Assembly (NCBI RefSeq): GCF_014650435.1
Contig: NZ_BMUY01000003.1
Location: 62,001-126,000, forward strand
DNA length: 64,000 nucleotides
Direction: 5' to 3'
DNA from: Streptomyces tendae
GTDB lineage: Bacteria; Actinomycetota; Actinomycetes; Streptomycetales; Streptomycetaceae
Of this stretch, positions 1 through 8,579 are shown in pieces (position 1 is the first letter of the stretch; the number at the start of each line of letters is the position of its first letter). Below the pieces are notes generated by a model. It was given only the letters and a program-made list of their open reading frames with translations. It did not search any database and was not told where the DNA came from. The translations under genes and the position numbers were made by a program.

Positions 1-119
1 TGGGTGACGACGGAGCCGGTGACCCGGCCGGGGTTCGGATAGGCCGACGCCGTGGAGGGGACGAGGGCGAGCAGGGCGGCGGTGGGGAGAGCGAGGAGTG
101 CGGCTCGTCTGCGACGCAT
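1..119 (-). CDS. secreted GH43-type arabinanase, N-terminal fragment
   Basis: Only the first 39 codons lie in the window. They encode an Arg-rich start, a hydrophobic stretch ending in an AxA-type site (STASA) and then YPNPGRVTGS, an opening I associate with secreted GH43 endo-arabinanases; the catalytic part is outside. A GGAG ribosome site lies just upstream of the ATG at 119. The promoter at 195-223 is nearly the same as that of the arabinoside ABC transporter at 10.9 kb, which supports a role in cutting extracellular arabinan. Signal peptide: confident. Family: inferred from a short match and context. Confidence 0.55.
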   Translation of the reverse strand, partial: MRRRRAALLALPTAALLALVPSTASAYPNPGRVTGSVVT

Positions 120-144
120 GGGGGGCTCCTGTTCCACATCTCGT

Positions 145-160
145 GTTCGTTATGTCGAAC
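145..160. promoter_or_regulatory. GTTCG-N6-CGAAC palindrome, probable operator
   Basis: A perfect inverted repeat with 5-bp arms and 6-base spacer lies between the promoter and start codon of the leftward secreted-enzyme gene. An equivalent site with the same spacing is at 10878-10893 upstream of the sugar-binding protein gene. Its position in the untranslated leader suits a roadblock operator. The binding protein is unknown. Confidence 0.5.
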
Positions 161-194
161 AACGGTCGTGTTGTCGGACGTTGCGCAGTGACGG

Positions 195-223
195 AACCTA
201 GAGTCGAAGCGCTTGCGCGTCAA
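195..223 (-). promoter_or_regulatory. promoter with LacI-type operator (arabinan genes)
   Basis: Read leftward there is a -35 box TTGACG (218-223), a 17-base spacer and a -10 box TAGGTT (195-200). The spacer contains AAGCGCTT (207-214), the core typical of LacI-family operators. A 20-base stretch here (206-225) is identical to 10928-10947. A bound LacI repressor would cover the spacer and block RNA polymerase. No LacI gene is in the window. Confidence 0.65.
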
Positions 224-382
224 TGTCCGTGACACCGGCGGCAGTTGATGTCCGGAAAACGCCGGGTGTCGAAGGTGGCCCGAGGGTGAATTCGAACCGG
301 ACAGTCACCGCAGCCGCACCCACCGCGGCCCCTCCCCCGCCACCATGGCCTCCCGTGTCACCGTCCTGAGGGGGAGCCGGGC

Positions 383-1951
383 GTGAGTCTGTCCTGGGGT
401 TCCGTGGCCGCCGTCCTGGGTCTGGCCGTGCCCGTCGTGGCCGCCCTGTGGGAGTTCGTGCTGGCGGGCCGCAAACGGCTCGGCTACCGCGTCCAGCTGG
501 ACACCACGATCCGGGACTCGGCCGCCTCGGGGCCCGCCACCACGGTGCTCCAGCGCATGCAGTGGGACGGTACGAACCTGCGCGACCCCTCGGTCGTGCT
601 GCTGCGGATCGAGAACGCCGGCTGGAGCCCGGTCGTGGCCGGCGACTACGTCGCTCCCGCCAGCGACCCCGTCGGCATCCGCATCGCCTTCCCCGGCCGC
701 CGTGTGGTCGGCATGACCGTCACCGAGCGCAGTCCGCAGGTCCCGCCCTCCTTCTTCGTACCGGGCGCCGAGGGCTTCGAGACCACGGGCCGGGAGGTCA
801 AGCTGCCCAAGGTGATACTCAACCGCCGCGCCCACTACAAGGTCCTGGCCGTCCTGGACCGCGAGGAGGGCTTCACCGAGCCCGAGTTCCCCGAGCCGGA
901 GGTCACCGCGGGGGTCGTCGGCGGGGTGCGCGGCGGGAACATCAAGAAGACCGCGTACTACCCGTTCGCCTCGCGCCAGGTCCGCTGGCTGCTCGCCTCG
1001 CTCATCCTGGTGAGCGCCACCCAGTCCGCCTTCACCCTGGCCGGGACCGACGAGGCGGCCGCGCCGCTGGACTGCGCCGCCGGGACCCTGCACCTGTCGG
1101 GTTCCACGGCCTTCGCGCCGGTGCTGCGGGAGGCCGCGAGGCAGTACGAGCGGACCTGCCCGGACGCCCGCATCCCGCTGACCGCCACCTCCTTCAAGGG
1201 CAGCGTCGACGGCCTCGACACGCTCGCCGCGGCCGGTGCCGACGCCCGGCTCACGGACGGCCGGGGGCTGGGCGACAGACTGGCGTTCAGCGACGGACCG
1301 AAGTCCGACGGCCGCCCGCGGCTGCTGCCCAGGCCCGTCGCGCTGTCCCTGTTCACCCTGGTCGTGCACAAGGACGCCGGGGTCGAGGACCTGTCCCTGA
1401 AGCAGGTACGGGACATCTACGCGGGGACCGTCACCAACTGGAGCCAGGTCAAGGGCAACGACGTCCCCGTCCACCTGGTCAGCCGGAACCCCGGCTCGGG
1501 CACCCGCACCACGCTCGAACAGCAGGTCCTCGACGGCCGCCCGCTCCCGGCGGTCACCACGCCCGACTGCGCCGGCCTCGACCGCGACCGGCCGGGCCGC
1601 TGCGAGGTGGGCGGCACCGGGACACTGCTGGACACGGTGGCCGCCACCCCCGGGGCCCTGGGGCACAGCGAGGTCGGTGCCGCCGCCGCGCACGACGACG
1701 TCCGGCAGGTCCGGATCGACGGCTACCCGGCCACCCTGGAGGGCGCCGACCAGGGGGCGTACCCGTACTGGCAGACGGAGATCGCCTACACCTACGGCGA
1801 ACCGCCGGCCGACTCGATCGCGGCGGGCTTCCTGCGCTACCTCGCCGACGAGGTGGGCAAGGACATCGTCCGCTCCAAGGGCCACCGCCCCTGCGCCGAG
1901 CTGGACAAGCCGCTGCTGTGCCGGCCGGACGGTTCGCCCGCCGGAAGGTGA
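383..1951 (+). CDS. membrane-anchored PstS-like substrate-binding protein
   Basis: The 522-residue protein starts at GTG with GGGGGAG 6 bases upstream. An N-terminal membrane segment (about 5-25) is followed by a roughly 170-residue domain I do not recognise, a second hydrophobic segment near 200-222, then a periplasmic-binding-protein type 2 domain (about 235-510) resembling phosphate-binding PstS: SGSTAFAPVL, a central DIYAGTVTNW and RNPGSGTRTT, which matches the phosphate-contact SGxT region. No Pst permease or ATPase lies nearby, so it may be a sensor or scavenger rather than a transporter part. Ligand identity is inferred from family only. Confidence 0.7.
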   Translation: MSLSWGSVAAVLGLAVPVVAALWEFVLAGRKRLGYRVQLDTTIRDSAASGPATTVLQRMQWDGTNLRDPSVVLLRIENAGWSPVVAGDYVAPASDPVGIRIAFPGRRVVGMTVTERSPQVPPSFFVPGAEGFETTGREVKLPKVILNRRAHYKVLAVLDREEGFTEPEFPEPEVTAGVVGGVRGGNIKKTAYYPFASRQVRWLLASLILVSATQSAFTLAGTDEAAAPLDCAAGTLHLSGSTAFAPVLREAARQYERTCPDARIPLTATSFKGSVDGLDTLAAAGADARLTDGRGLGDRLAFSDGPKSDGRPRLLPRPVALSLFTLVVHKDAGVEDLSLKQVRDIYAGTVTNWSQVKGNDVPVHLVSRNPGSGTRTTLEQQVLDGRPLPAVTTPDCAGLDRDRPGRCEVGGTGTLLDTVAATPGALGHSEVGAAAAHDDVRQVRIDGYPATLEGADQGAYPYWQTEIAYTYGEPPADSIAAGFLRYLADEVGKDIVRSKGHRPCAELDKPLLCRPDGSPAGR

Positions 1952-1976
1952 CCGCGCACGGCCCCCGGCGGCCCGG

Positions 1977-2633
1977 TCAGGTCTCCGGACACTCCTTCCA
2001 GGCCAGGTGGTACACGGTGCTGATGTCGCCGTCCGTGGAGTCCATCGTCATGAAGCTCACCTCGTCGGGGTCGGACGTCCCGGTGCTCACCCGCAGCTCG
2101 GTGTTGATGTTGAAGTTGCGCTGGACCCCGCAGGGCGCCCAGACCAGCTGCGCCCAGTCGGTGCTGTCGGTGGCCTGCCAGTTGTCGTTGTACGGGCCGC
2201 CGAAGGGGTGGGTGCGGTACTCGGTGTTCGGGGAGCCCTGGAAGTAGTACGAGGCCCGCTGGGTGCCCTTCGCGCCGGGCTGGAGGGCGGCGAAGCCGCG
2301 GTAGTCCGCGCTGGCGACGGCGTAGGTGAAGCCCTGCGGGACGTGGACGAGCAGGTTGAGCTGGCAGTTCTTGCGGAAGTCGGTGGGCGCGGAGTCGCCG
2401 CCCGCCTGGGCGAGGTAGTCGCTGTAGGTGACGGTGAAGGCGGTGTTGTCCTCGGAGACGGCGACCGCCGCCGTGCCCTGCGGACAGCCGGAGCCGTTCA
2501 CGGTGGCGACCTTGATGACGATCTTGTCCGGCGGCGGGTCCTCGAACCCGCCGGAGGACTGGTGCTGCTGCGCCGGCAGCACGGAGGTGAGGAGCGCGGC
2601 GATCGTGCCGCTCAGGAGCAGGCCGGTGGCCAT
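1977..2633 (-). CDS. secreted DUF4360 protein
   Basis: This 218-residue protein has an N-terminal hydrophobic signal (MATGLLLSGTIAALLTSVLP) and a mature part with features of DUF4360: TVTYSDYLAQ, DFRKNCQLNLLVHVP, YAVASADYRGFA, RASYYFQGS and conserved cysteines. Start at 2633 is chosen because GGGAG precedes it and the signal peptide then begins at residue 1; a longer frame upstream lacks this. DUF4360 proteins are small secreted proteins of unknown function. It is convergent with the PstS-like gene, 25 bases apart. Monocistronic as far as seen. Confidence 0.8.
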   Translation of the reverse strand: MATGLLLSGTIAALLTSVLPAQQHQSSGGFEDPPPDKIVIKVATVNGSGCPQGTAAVAVSEDNTAFTVTYSDYLAQAGGDSAPTDFRKNCQLNLLVHVPQGFTYAVASADYRGFAALQPGAKGTQRASYYFQGSPNTEYRTHPFGGPYNDNWQATDSTDWAQLVWAPCGVQRNFNINTELRVSTGTSDPDEVSFMTMDSTDGDISTVYHLAWKECPET

Positions 2634-2790
2634 GGGTCTCCCATCCCGGTCGGTGGGGGGTGGATGTGGTTGAATGCGTCCGCCATCTACACATGGTGTG
2701 CACATGACATTCACGGAACGGTCGCATCGTAGGGAGCCCCGCCGAGGGCGGACAGGTGCTCCCCCGGCCATTCACACCGGCCGGTTCCCA

Positions 2791-2831
2791 CCCCGCGGGA
2801 GGGGCCGCGGAAGACCCCCGCGGGAGGGGCC
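2791..2831. repeat. two direct copies of a 16-bp GC-rich unit
   Basis: CCCCGCGGGAGGGGCC occurs at 2791-2806 and 2816-2831; the second copy overlaps the stop codon of the Rrf2 gene. Each copy is itself partly palindromic and could fold as a terminator-like hairpin after that gene. The rest of 2634-2830 carries the DUF4360 promoter region, where I see no clear boxes. Confidence 0.5.
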
Positions 2832-3289
2832 TAAGGGTTCTCCCAGGCCGCAGGTTCCGCCGCCAGCTCCCGCACCGGGTCCGGCAGCGCGTCCGCCGCG
2901 AGGTCCGCGATCGTCACGCCCTCCAGGATCCGGCGCACGTTGGCGCGCAACGCCACCCACAGCGGCAGCAGCGGTCCCGCCGTGCCGGTGTACACCAGTC
3001 CCGTCGGCCGCTCCCCGCGCACGGAGACGATCGGGCCGTCCACCGCCCGGATCACGTCCGCCACCGTGATGGCCGACGCTCCGCGCGCCAGCCGGTACCC
3101 GCCGCCCCCGCCGCGCCGGCTCGCCACGACGCCGCCGCGCCTGAGGTCCCCGAGGATCCCCTCCAGAAATTTGTGCGGAATGTCCTGCGCGGCGGCCAGG
3201 TCCTCCGCCTTGACCGGGGCATCGTCCTGCCGGACGGCCAGTTCCAGTACCGCCCGTACCGCGTAGTCCGCACGCGCCGAGATCCTCAT
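2831..3289 (-). CDS. Rrf2-family transcriptional regulator without cysteines
   Basis: The 152-residue protein begins MRISARADYAVRAVLELA, the usual Rrf2 winged-helix opening; recognition helix about 35-60 (IPHKFLEGILGDLRRGGVV), wing RRGGGGGYRLAR, then a dimer helix to the C-terminus. No cysteine is present, so it cannot hold the Fe-S cluster of IscR, NsrR or RsrR type members and must sense something else or bind constitutively. An in-frame ATG three codons upstream (3298) is an alternative start. It is divergent from the GH35-like gene (97 bases), a possible target. Confidence 0.82.
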   Translation of the reverse strand: MRISARADYAVRAVLELAVRQDDAPVKAEDLAAAQDIPHKFLEGILGDLRRGGVVASRRGGGGGYRLARGASAITVADVIRAVDGPIVSVRGERPTGLVYTGTAGPLLPLWVALRANVRRILEGVTIADLAADALPDPVRELAAEPAAWENP

Positions 3290-3385
3290 GCCGACCATTG
3301 TGGCGCGCGCTGGGACAATGGCCCGGCACAGGCGTCCCGCGCGACTGACGGGACCAGAGGTACGCGCGCAACAGGAGAGGCTCCC

Positions 3386-6130
3386 TTGGAGCTCAGCAGG
3401 CCCAGCAAGCTCGGCAGACGAGCGTTCAGCGCCCTCGCGGGCACCACCGTCCTCGGTCTCGCGCTGGGCGGCAGCGTGAGCAGCGCGGCGCTGCCCGCCT
3501 CCGGCGCTCCGGGCCCCGTGCCCACCGGGCCGCCGCCCGGCCCGCCCGGCGCCGACGGCCGCCGCCACCGGGTCGGCCTCGACCGGTACTCCCTGCTGGT
3601 GGACGGCAGGCGGCTGGCCCTGTGGTCCGGCGAGCTGCATCCCTTCCGGCTGCCGAGCCCGTCCCTGTGGCGGGACGTGCTCCAGAAGATGCGGGCGTAC
3701 GGCCACAACGCGGTCAGCGTCCGGCTCGCCTGGAACCAGCACTCCCCCGCCCCCGGCAGCTACGACTTCAGCGGCGTCCGGGACCTCGACCTGTTCCTGC
3801 GCACGGCCGCCGAGTGCGGTCTGTACGTCGTCCTGCACCCCGGTCCCCACATCGGCGCCGACGTGGACGCCGGGGGCCTGCCCGGCTGGCTGACGACCGT
3901 CGGGGCCCGGGCCAGGACCACCGATCCCGCCTATCTGCGCCACGCCGACGAGTGGCTGGGCCGGGTCGACGAGATCGCCGCCCGGCACCAGTTCACCCGG
4001 GGCACCGGCACGGTGCTGCTCTACCGGGCCGACACCCCCGAGCGCGCCGACCTGGACCACGTCCGCGAGCGGCTGCGCGCCGACGGCATCGAGGTGCCGC
4101 TGCTGCACGCCGACTCCCCGCTGGCCTGGGAGGAACCGGAGGGCACCCGGGACGCCGCCGGGGCCCGGCGGGTTTACTTCGACCGCCTGGCGCACGGGAG
4201 CACGCTGCACAACGTCCGCATGGCTTTCGGCGGCACCTCGTGGGGATGGCTGCCCGCGCCGTCGGCGCCCTCCCCGACGTACGACCCCACCGCGGCGATC
4301 GACGAGGCCCGCCGGCCGACGGACAAGCTCGCGCCGCTCCACCAGCTCGGTCAACTCCTGCGCCATGTACCCGACTTCGCGCGCATGACCGAGGCGCCGG
4401 CGGTGCGGGCCGCGGACGCCCGTATCCGGGTGCGACACCTGGCCAACCCGGACACCGGCGCGCACGCCTACGTCCTGCGCAACGACTCCGCGGCCGACGT
4501 CACCTCGACGCTGCCGATGGGCGGCAGCGACGTGGAGGTCACCGTCCCCGCCCGGGACGCCAAGCTGCTCGCCACCGGCCTCCACCTGGGCTCGGGGCGC
4601 AGGCTCGCGTACGCCACCGTGCAGCCCATGCTGTCGCTGAGCGTCGGGAAGCTGGACGTCGCCGCGTTCGTCGGGCGGGCGGGCGAGACGGCGCACCTGG
4701 TCCTCGACTGTCCGAACGAGCCGTGGCCGACCCGGCTGGACGAGGAGGCCGCCTGGACCTTCGACCACGGCAAGCTGCACGTGATGGTGCCGCTGGAGGA
4801 GGACCGCCTGACCCGGGTGCGGGTGCGCAGCGGCGAGACCGACCGCACCCTGCTCCTCCTCTTCGCCGACGACGCCGCCTCGCTGCGGCTGTGGCCGTAC
4901 GAGACCCCGTCGGGCCGCATCCTGGTGCGCGGGCCCGAGCTGCTGCGCGAGGCCGCGCTGGACGGCGCCGTGGTCCGGCTGACCGGGGACACGGTGGCGG
5001 AACGCGAGCTGGAGGTGTGGGCACCGCCCGGCATCACCGACGTCACCTGGAACGGCGAGCGGGTGCAGTCGGGCCTCGGCCGCGCCCTGAGCCTGATGAC
5101 GGTGTGGCCGCTGCCCGGCGTGCCCGACCTGGTCCTGCCCGCACTGGACGGCTGGCGGCGGCGCACGGAGAACTTCGAGTCGGAGCCCGACTACGGCGAC
5201 GAGGGCTGGACGGTCGCCGACCGGCGCACGTCGCACAGCACGACCCCGGTCCCCGACGGGCAGCCGGTGCTCTTCGCCGACGACTACGGCTTCCACTACG
5301 GCGACGTCTGGTACCGCGGCCGTCTCACCGGCGCCGCGGGACTGGAGTCGGTGTCCCTGTCGTACAGCACGGGCGCGCACGGCCTGCTGATGGCCTGGCT
5401 GGACGGGGAGCCGCTGGGCAGCCACCGGCCGGGCGGGGCGGGCGACGGGCAGGGCACCTGGACGGCCACGGCGGACTTCCGGCTGCCGCGGGCCCTGCGC
5501 GCGCCGGCCGGCGCGGACGGGGCGCCCGTTCTGTCCGTGCTGGTCCGGCGCACGCAGCACGGGCAGGACGCGTACCGGGCGGCCCGCGGCCTGACCTCGG
5601 CCCGCTTCGAGGGCGCCGCGCCCGACGTCCGCTGGCGGATCATCGGCGCGGCCGCCCCCGACCCGGTGCGCGGCCCGCTCAACCACGGCGGGCTGTACGG
5701 CGAGCGCCACGGCTGGCACCTGCCGGGGTACGACGACGGCGCGTGGGAGCCGGGGTCCCCGGCGGGTGCCCCGGCCGCGGACCGGCGCCAGGGCGTGACC
5801 TGGTACCGGACCACGTTCCGGCTGGACGTCCCGCCGGAGATCGACGCCTCCGTGGGCCTCGTCCTGGACGGCTCCCCGGACCGGGGCCCGCGCGTCCAGG
5901 TCTTCCTGAACGGCTGGAACATGGGCGAGTACGTGGGCGGCGCCCCGCACACCTTCGTCCTCCCGAACGGCATCCTGCGCACCCGCGCCGCCGCCAACAC
6001 CCTGGCCCTCGCGGTCCTTTCCGACGGCACCGCCGCGCCGGCCCTCGGCACGGTGCGCCTGGAGCTGCTGGGCAGCGCGGCCGGAGGAGTCCCGGTGAAG
6101 CCCGTTCCCTCCCCCGGCCGGCGCCGCTGA
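3386..6130 (+). CDS. Tat-exported GH35-like protein with degenerate catalytic motifs
   Basis: The 914-residue protein starts at TTG (3386) after AGGAGAGG. SKLGRRAFSALAG is a twin-arginine signal. Residues about 55-210 follow the beta-galactosidase GH35 barrel (SGELHPFRLP, WNQHSPAPGSYDFSGVRDLD, LHPGPHIGADVDAGGLPGWL), and MAFGGTSWGW plus a YDPTAAIDEA segment match the later barrel. However, the family ENEYG acid/base strand reads TVLLYRADTP, the conserved AEW reads ADV, and I find no nucleophile Glu equivalent. C-terminal beta-sandwich domains (to about 900) are retained. It is likely a carbohydrate-binding pseudoenzyme, or an enzyme with moved residues. It sits beside the arabinoside genes but on the other strand. 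Confidence 0.78.
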   Translation: MELSRPSKLGRRAFSALAGTTVLGLALGGSVSSAALPASGAPGPVPTGPPPGPPGADGRRHRVGLDRYSLLVDGRRLALWSGELHPFRLPSPSLWRDVLQKMRAYGHNAVSVRLAWNQHSPAPGSYDFSGVRDLDLFLRTAAECGLYVVLHPGPHIGADVDAGGLPGWLTTVGARARTTDPAYLRHADEWLGRVDEIAARHQFTRGTGTVLLYRADTPERADLDHVRERLRADGIEVPLLHADSPLAWEEPEGTRDAAGARRVYFDRLAHGSTLHNVRMAFGGTSWGWLPAPSAPSPTYDPTAAIDEARRPTDKLAPLHQLGQLLRHVPDFARMTEAPAVRAADARIRVRHLANPDTGAHAYVLRNDSAADVTSTLPMGGSDVEVTVPARDAKLLATGLHLGSGRRLAYATVQPMLSLSVGKLDVAAFVGRAGETAHLVLDCPNEPWPTRLDEEAAWTFDHGKLHVMVPLEEDRLTRVRVRSGETDRTLLLLFADDAASLRLWPYETPSGRILVRGPELLREAALDGAVVRLTGDTVAERELEVWAPPGITDVTWNGERVQSGLGRALSLMTVWPLPGVPDLVLPALDGWRRRTENFESEPDYGDEGWTVADRRTSHSTTPVPDGQPVLFADDYGFHYGDVWYRGRLTGAAGLESVSLSYSTGAHGLLMAWLDGEPLGSHRPGGAGDGQGTWTATADFRLPRALRAPAGADGAPVLSVLVRRTQHGQDAYRAARGLTSARFEGAAPDVRWRIIGAAAPDPVRGPLNHGGLYGERHGWHLPGYDDGAWEPGSPAGAPAADRRQGVTWYRTTFRLDVPPEIDASVGLVLDGSPDRGPRVQVFLNGWNMGEYVGGAPHTFVLPNGILRTRAAANTLALAVLSDGTAAPALGTVRLELLGSAAGGVPVKPVPSPGRRR

Positions 6131-6142
6131 CCGGCGCCGGGG

Positions 6143-7648
6143 TCAGCGCAGCCGGATCACGTTCCAGGACAGCGGTTCCAGGGCGGCGGTGAGCCTGCCG
6201 CCGTCCAGGGCCGTGCCGTCCACCGGGTGCGGGACGACGCGCTCGGGCTCGGCGAGGGTGTTGCGGGCGTCGGGGTCGGCGTCCGCGAGGGCGCTGTGCT
6301 CGACGACCTCCGTCAGGTGCAGGCCGCCGAGGGCCACCTCCAGCGGGAGGGCCTCGGTGCGGGAGCGGTTGACGGCGAAGACGGTGACCGTGCCGTCCTC
6401 GGCGCGCACGGCGGTGGCGTGCAGCAGGTCGGCCTCGCCGTACTTCGCGGTGTCGTACGTCGGTGAGTCCACGCGGACGTCGAGGACCTCGCCGCGGCCG
6501 TACTTCGATGCCTGGGAGAAGGGGAAGAAGGTCGTCTGGCGCCAGGCCGGGCCGCCCGGCTCGGTCATGATCGGGGCGATGACGTTGACGAGCTGGGCGA
6601 GGCAGGCGACGGTGACGCGGTCGGCGTGCCGGAGCAGGGCGATCAGGAGCGAGCCGAAGACGACCGCGTCCAGGACGCTGTAGTTGTCCTCGAGGATGCG
6701 GGGTGCCTCCGGCCAGTCCAGGACGCTCACCTGGGCCTCGGTCCTGCTCATGTACCAGACGTTCCACTCGTCGAAGGAGAGGTTGATCCTCTTCTTCGAC
6801 TTGAGGCGGGCGCCGACGTGGTCGCAGGTGGCGACGACGTTCTCGATGAACGACTCCATGTCGACGGCGGAGGCGAGGAAGGAGTCGACGTCGCCGTCGT
6901 GCGGCTCGTAGTAGGCGTGCAGGGAGATGTGGTCGACCAGGTCGTAGGTCTCCTCCAGGACCGTCGCCTCCCATGCCGCGAAGGTGTCCATCGCCTGGCT
7001 CGACGACCCGCAGGCGACCAGTTCGACGTCCGGGTCGATCTGGCGCATGGCGCGGGCGGTCTCGGCGGCGACGCGGCCGTATTCCTCGGCGGTCTTGTGG
7101 CCGGTCTGCCAGGGGCCGTCCATCTCGTTGCCGAGGCACCACAGGCGGATGCCGAAGGGGTCCTTGTCGCCGTGCTCGGCGCGCAGGTCGGAGAGCGCGG
7201 TGCCGGCGGGGTGGTTGGCGTACTCCTGGAGTTCCAGGGCCTCCGCCACGCCCCGGGTGCCGAGGTTGACGGCCATCATGGGTTCGGCCTGGGGGCCGAT
7301 CTTCTTGAGGAAGGCGATGTACTCGGAGAGGCCGAAGCGGTTGGTCTCGGTGGAGCGCCAGGCGAGGTCGAGGCGGCGCGGACGGTCCTCCACCGGGCCG
7401 ACCGAGTCCTCCCACTTGTAGCCGGAGACGAAGTTGCCGCCGGGGTAGCGGACGGCGGTCACCCCGAGTTCCCGGACCAGCTCCAGCACGTCCTGGCGCA
7501 GGCCGTCGGCGTCCGCGGCGGGGTGGCCGGGCTCGAAGACGCCGGTGTACACGCAGCGTCCGAGGTGTTCGACGAAGGAGCCGAAGAGGCGGGGGTTGAC
7601 GGCGCCGACGGTGAAGGCGGGGTCGAGGGTGAAGCGGGCGGTACGCAT
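6143..7648 (-). CDS. abfA: GH51 alpha-L-arabinofuranosidase, cytoplasmic
   Basis: The 501-residue protein shows the full GH51 pattern: FVEHLGRCVYTGVFEP at the N-terminus, YPGGNFVSGYKWEDS, the acid/base Glu175 in CLGNEMDGPWQ and the nucleophile Glu294 in FDEWNVWY. C-terminal beta-sandwich ends SWNVIRLR. No signal peptide, so it acts in the cytoplasm on arabino-oligosaccharides brought in by the ABC importer encoded just upstream; it removes terminal arabinofuranose. AAGGAAAAG precedes the ATG. It is last in a leftward operon from 10863. An 8-bp tandem repeat lies in the 67-base gap before it. Confidence 0.93.
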   Translation of the reverse strand: MRTARFTLDPAFTVGAVNPRLFGSFVEHLGRCVYTGVFEPGHPAADADGLRQDVLELVRELGVTAVRYPGGNFVSGYKWEDSVGPVEDRPRRLDLAWRSTETNRFGLSEYIAFLKKIGPQAEPMMAVNLGTRGVAEALELQEYANHPAGTALSDLRAEHGDKDPFGIRLWCLGNEMDGPWQTGHKTAEEYGRVAAETARAMRQIDPDVELVACGSSSQAMDTFAAWEATVLEETYDLVDHISLHAYYEPHDGDVDSFLASAVDMESFIENVVATCDHVGARLKSKKRINLSFDEWNVWYMSRTEAQVSVLDWPEAPRILEDNYSVLDAVVFGSLLIALLRHADRVTVACLAQLVNVIAPIMTEPGGPAWRQTTFFPFSQASKYGRGEVLDVRVDSPTYDTAKYGEADLLHATAVRAEDGTVTVFAVNRSRTEALPLEVALGGLHLTEVVEHSALADADPDARNTLAEPERVVPHPVDGTALDGGRLTAALEPLSWNVIRLR

Positions 7649-7662
7649 CTTTTCCTTTCGGA

Positions 7663-7702
7663 ACTTCGGGACTTCGGGACTTCGGGACTTCGGGACTTCG
7701 GG
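7663..7702. repeat. five tandem copies of ACTTCGGG
   Basis: An exact 8-bp unit is repeated five times (7663-7670, 7671-7678, 7679-7686, 7687-7694, 7695-7702) between the permease stop and the abfA ribosome site. Such short tandem arrays change copy number by slippage. The spacing between permease and abfA, and any RNA structure controlling abfA translation, would change with it. Confidence 0.85.
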
Positions 7703-7715
7703 GCTGAGGGGGGCG

Positions 7716-8579
7716 CTACTGACCGGCGAGACCCGTGTGCGCCACGCCCGCCACGATCTGGCGCTGGAAGAAGACGAAGACGACGATCAGCGGCAGGCCG
7801 GCCATCAGGCCGCCGGCCATGAGCTGGGCCCACTGGATGCCGTAGGAGTTCATGACGGTCGCGATGCCGTTGGGCATGGTCATCAAATCGGGGTTGTTGG
7901 TGACCATGTAGGGCCACAGGAAGTTGTTCCAGGAGCTGATGAAGGTGAAGATGCCGACCGCCGCGAGCGAGGGCCGGGACAGCGGCACGATGATCGTGAA
8001 GAAGACCCGCCAGCGGCCCGCGCCGTCGATGAACGCGGCCTCCTCCAGCTCGCGCGGGATGCCCTGGAAGAACTTGTAGAGGATGTAGACCATCGCGGCG
8101 GGCGCGCACTGCGGCAGGATCATGCCCCAGTAGGTGTCGACCATCCCCATCTGCTGGACGGTGGTGAACAGCGGGACGCCGAGCACGGCCGGGGAGACCA
8201 TGAGTCCCGCCATCACCACGCCCATCAGGAGGCCCTTGCCGCGGAACTCGGTGCGGGCGAAGCCGTAGCCGGCGAGCGCGGCGACCAGCAGCACGATCGT
8301 CGTCACGCACACCGACACGACCAGCGAGTTGACGAACCAGTTGGTGATGTTGCCGTTCTCGAACATGGCCGACCACGCCTGGCCGGTCCAGTCCTTCGGG
8401 AGCCAGTGCGGCGGCACCTCGACGGCCTCGGTCTCCGACTTCAGGGAGGTGAACAGCGCCCAGGCCAGCGGCGCCAGGAACACCACGGAGACGGCGGTGC
8501 CGAGGAGCGTGAGCACGATCTGGCCGGGGGTCCAGCCCCGGCGGGGCCGGGTGCGGACCGGCGGTGCGGCGGTGGTCAT
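7716..8579 (-). CDS. ABC sugar permease, MalG/AraQ type
   Basis: The 287-residue protein has six predicted membrane segments and the cytoplasmic EAA loop EEAAFIDGAGRWRVFFTIIVPLSRP (given here as its parts EEAAFIDGAG and FFTIIVPLSRP), which docks on the ATPase. It is the second permease of a carbohydrate uptake (CUT1) importer. Its ATG overlaps the stop of the preceding permease by 4 bases. No ATPase gene is in the operon, as is common in Streptomyces, where a shared MsiK-type ATPase serves many importers. Substrate inferred as arabino-oligosaccharide from the downstream arabinofuranosidase. Confidence 0.9.
   Translation of the reverse strand: MTTAAPPVRTRPRRGWTPGQIVLTLLGTAVSVVFLAPLAWALFTSLKSETEAVEVPPHWLPKDWTGQAWSAMFENGNITNWFVNSLVVSVCVTTIVLLVAALAGYGFARTEFRGKGLLMGVVMAGLMVSPAVLGVPLFTTVQQMGMVDTYWGMILPQCAPAAMVYILYKFFQGIPRELEEAAFIDGAGRWRVFFTIIVPLSRPSLAAVGIFTFISSWNNFLWPYMVTNNPDLMTMPNGIATVMNSYGIQWAQLMAGGLMAGLPLIVVFVFFQRQIVAGVAHTGLAGQ

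Noticed and set aside
2831..5950. Very long open frame (over 1000 codons) antisense to the GH35-like gene
   Set aside because: Codon bias of the rightward gene explains it; composition is Arg/Gly/Ala/Pro-rich without domains, and only its last 152 codons (the Rrf2 regulator) are real.
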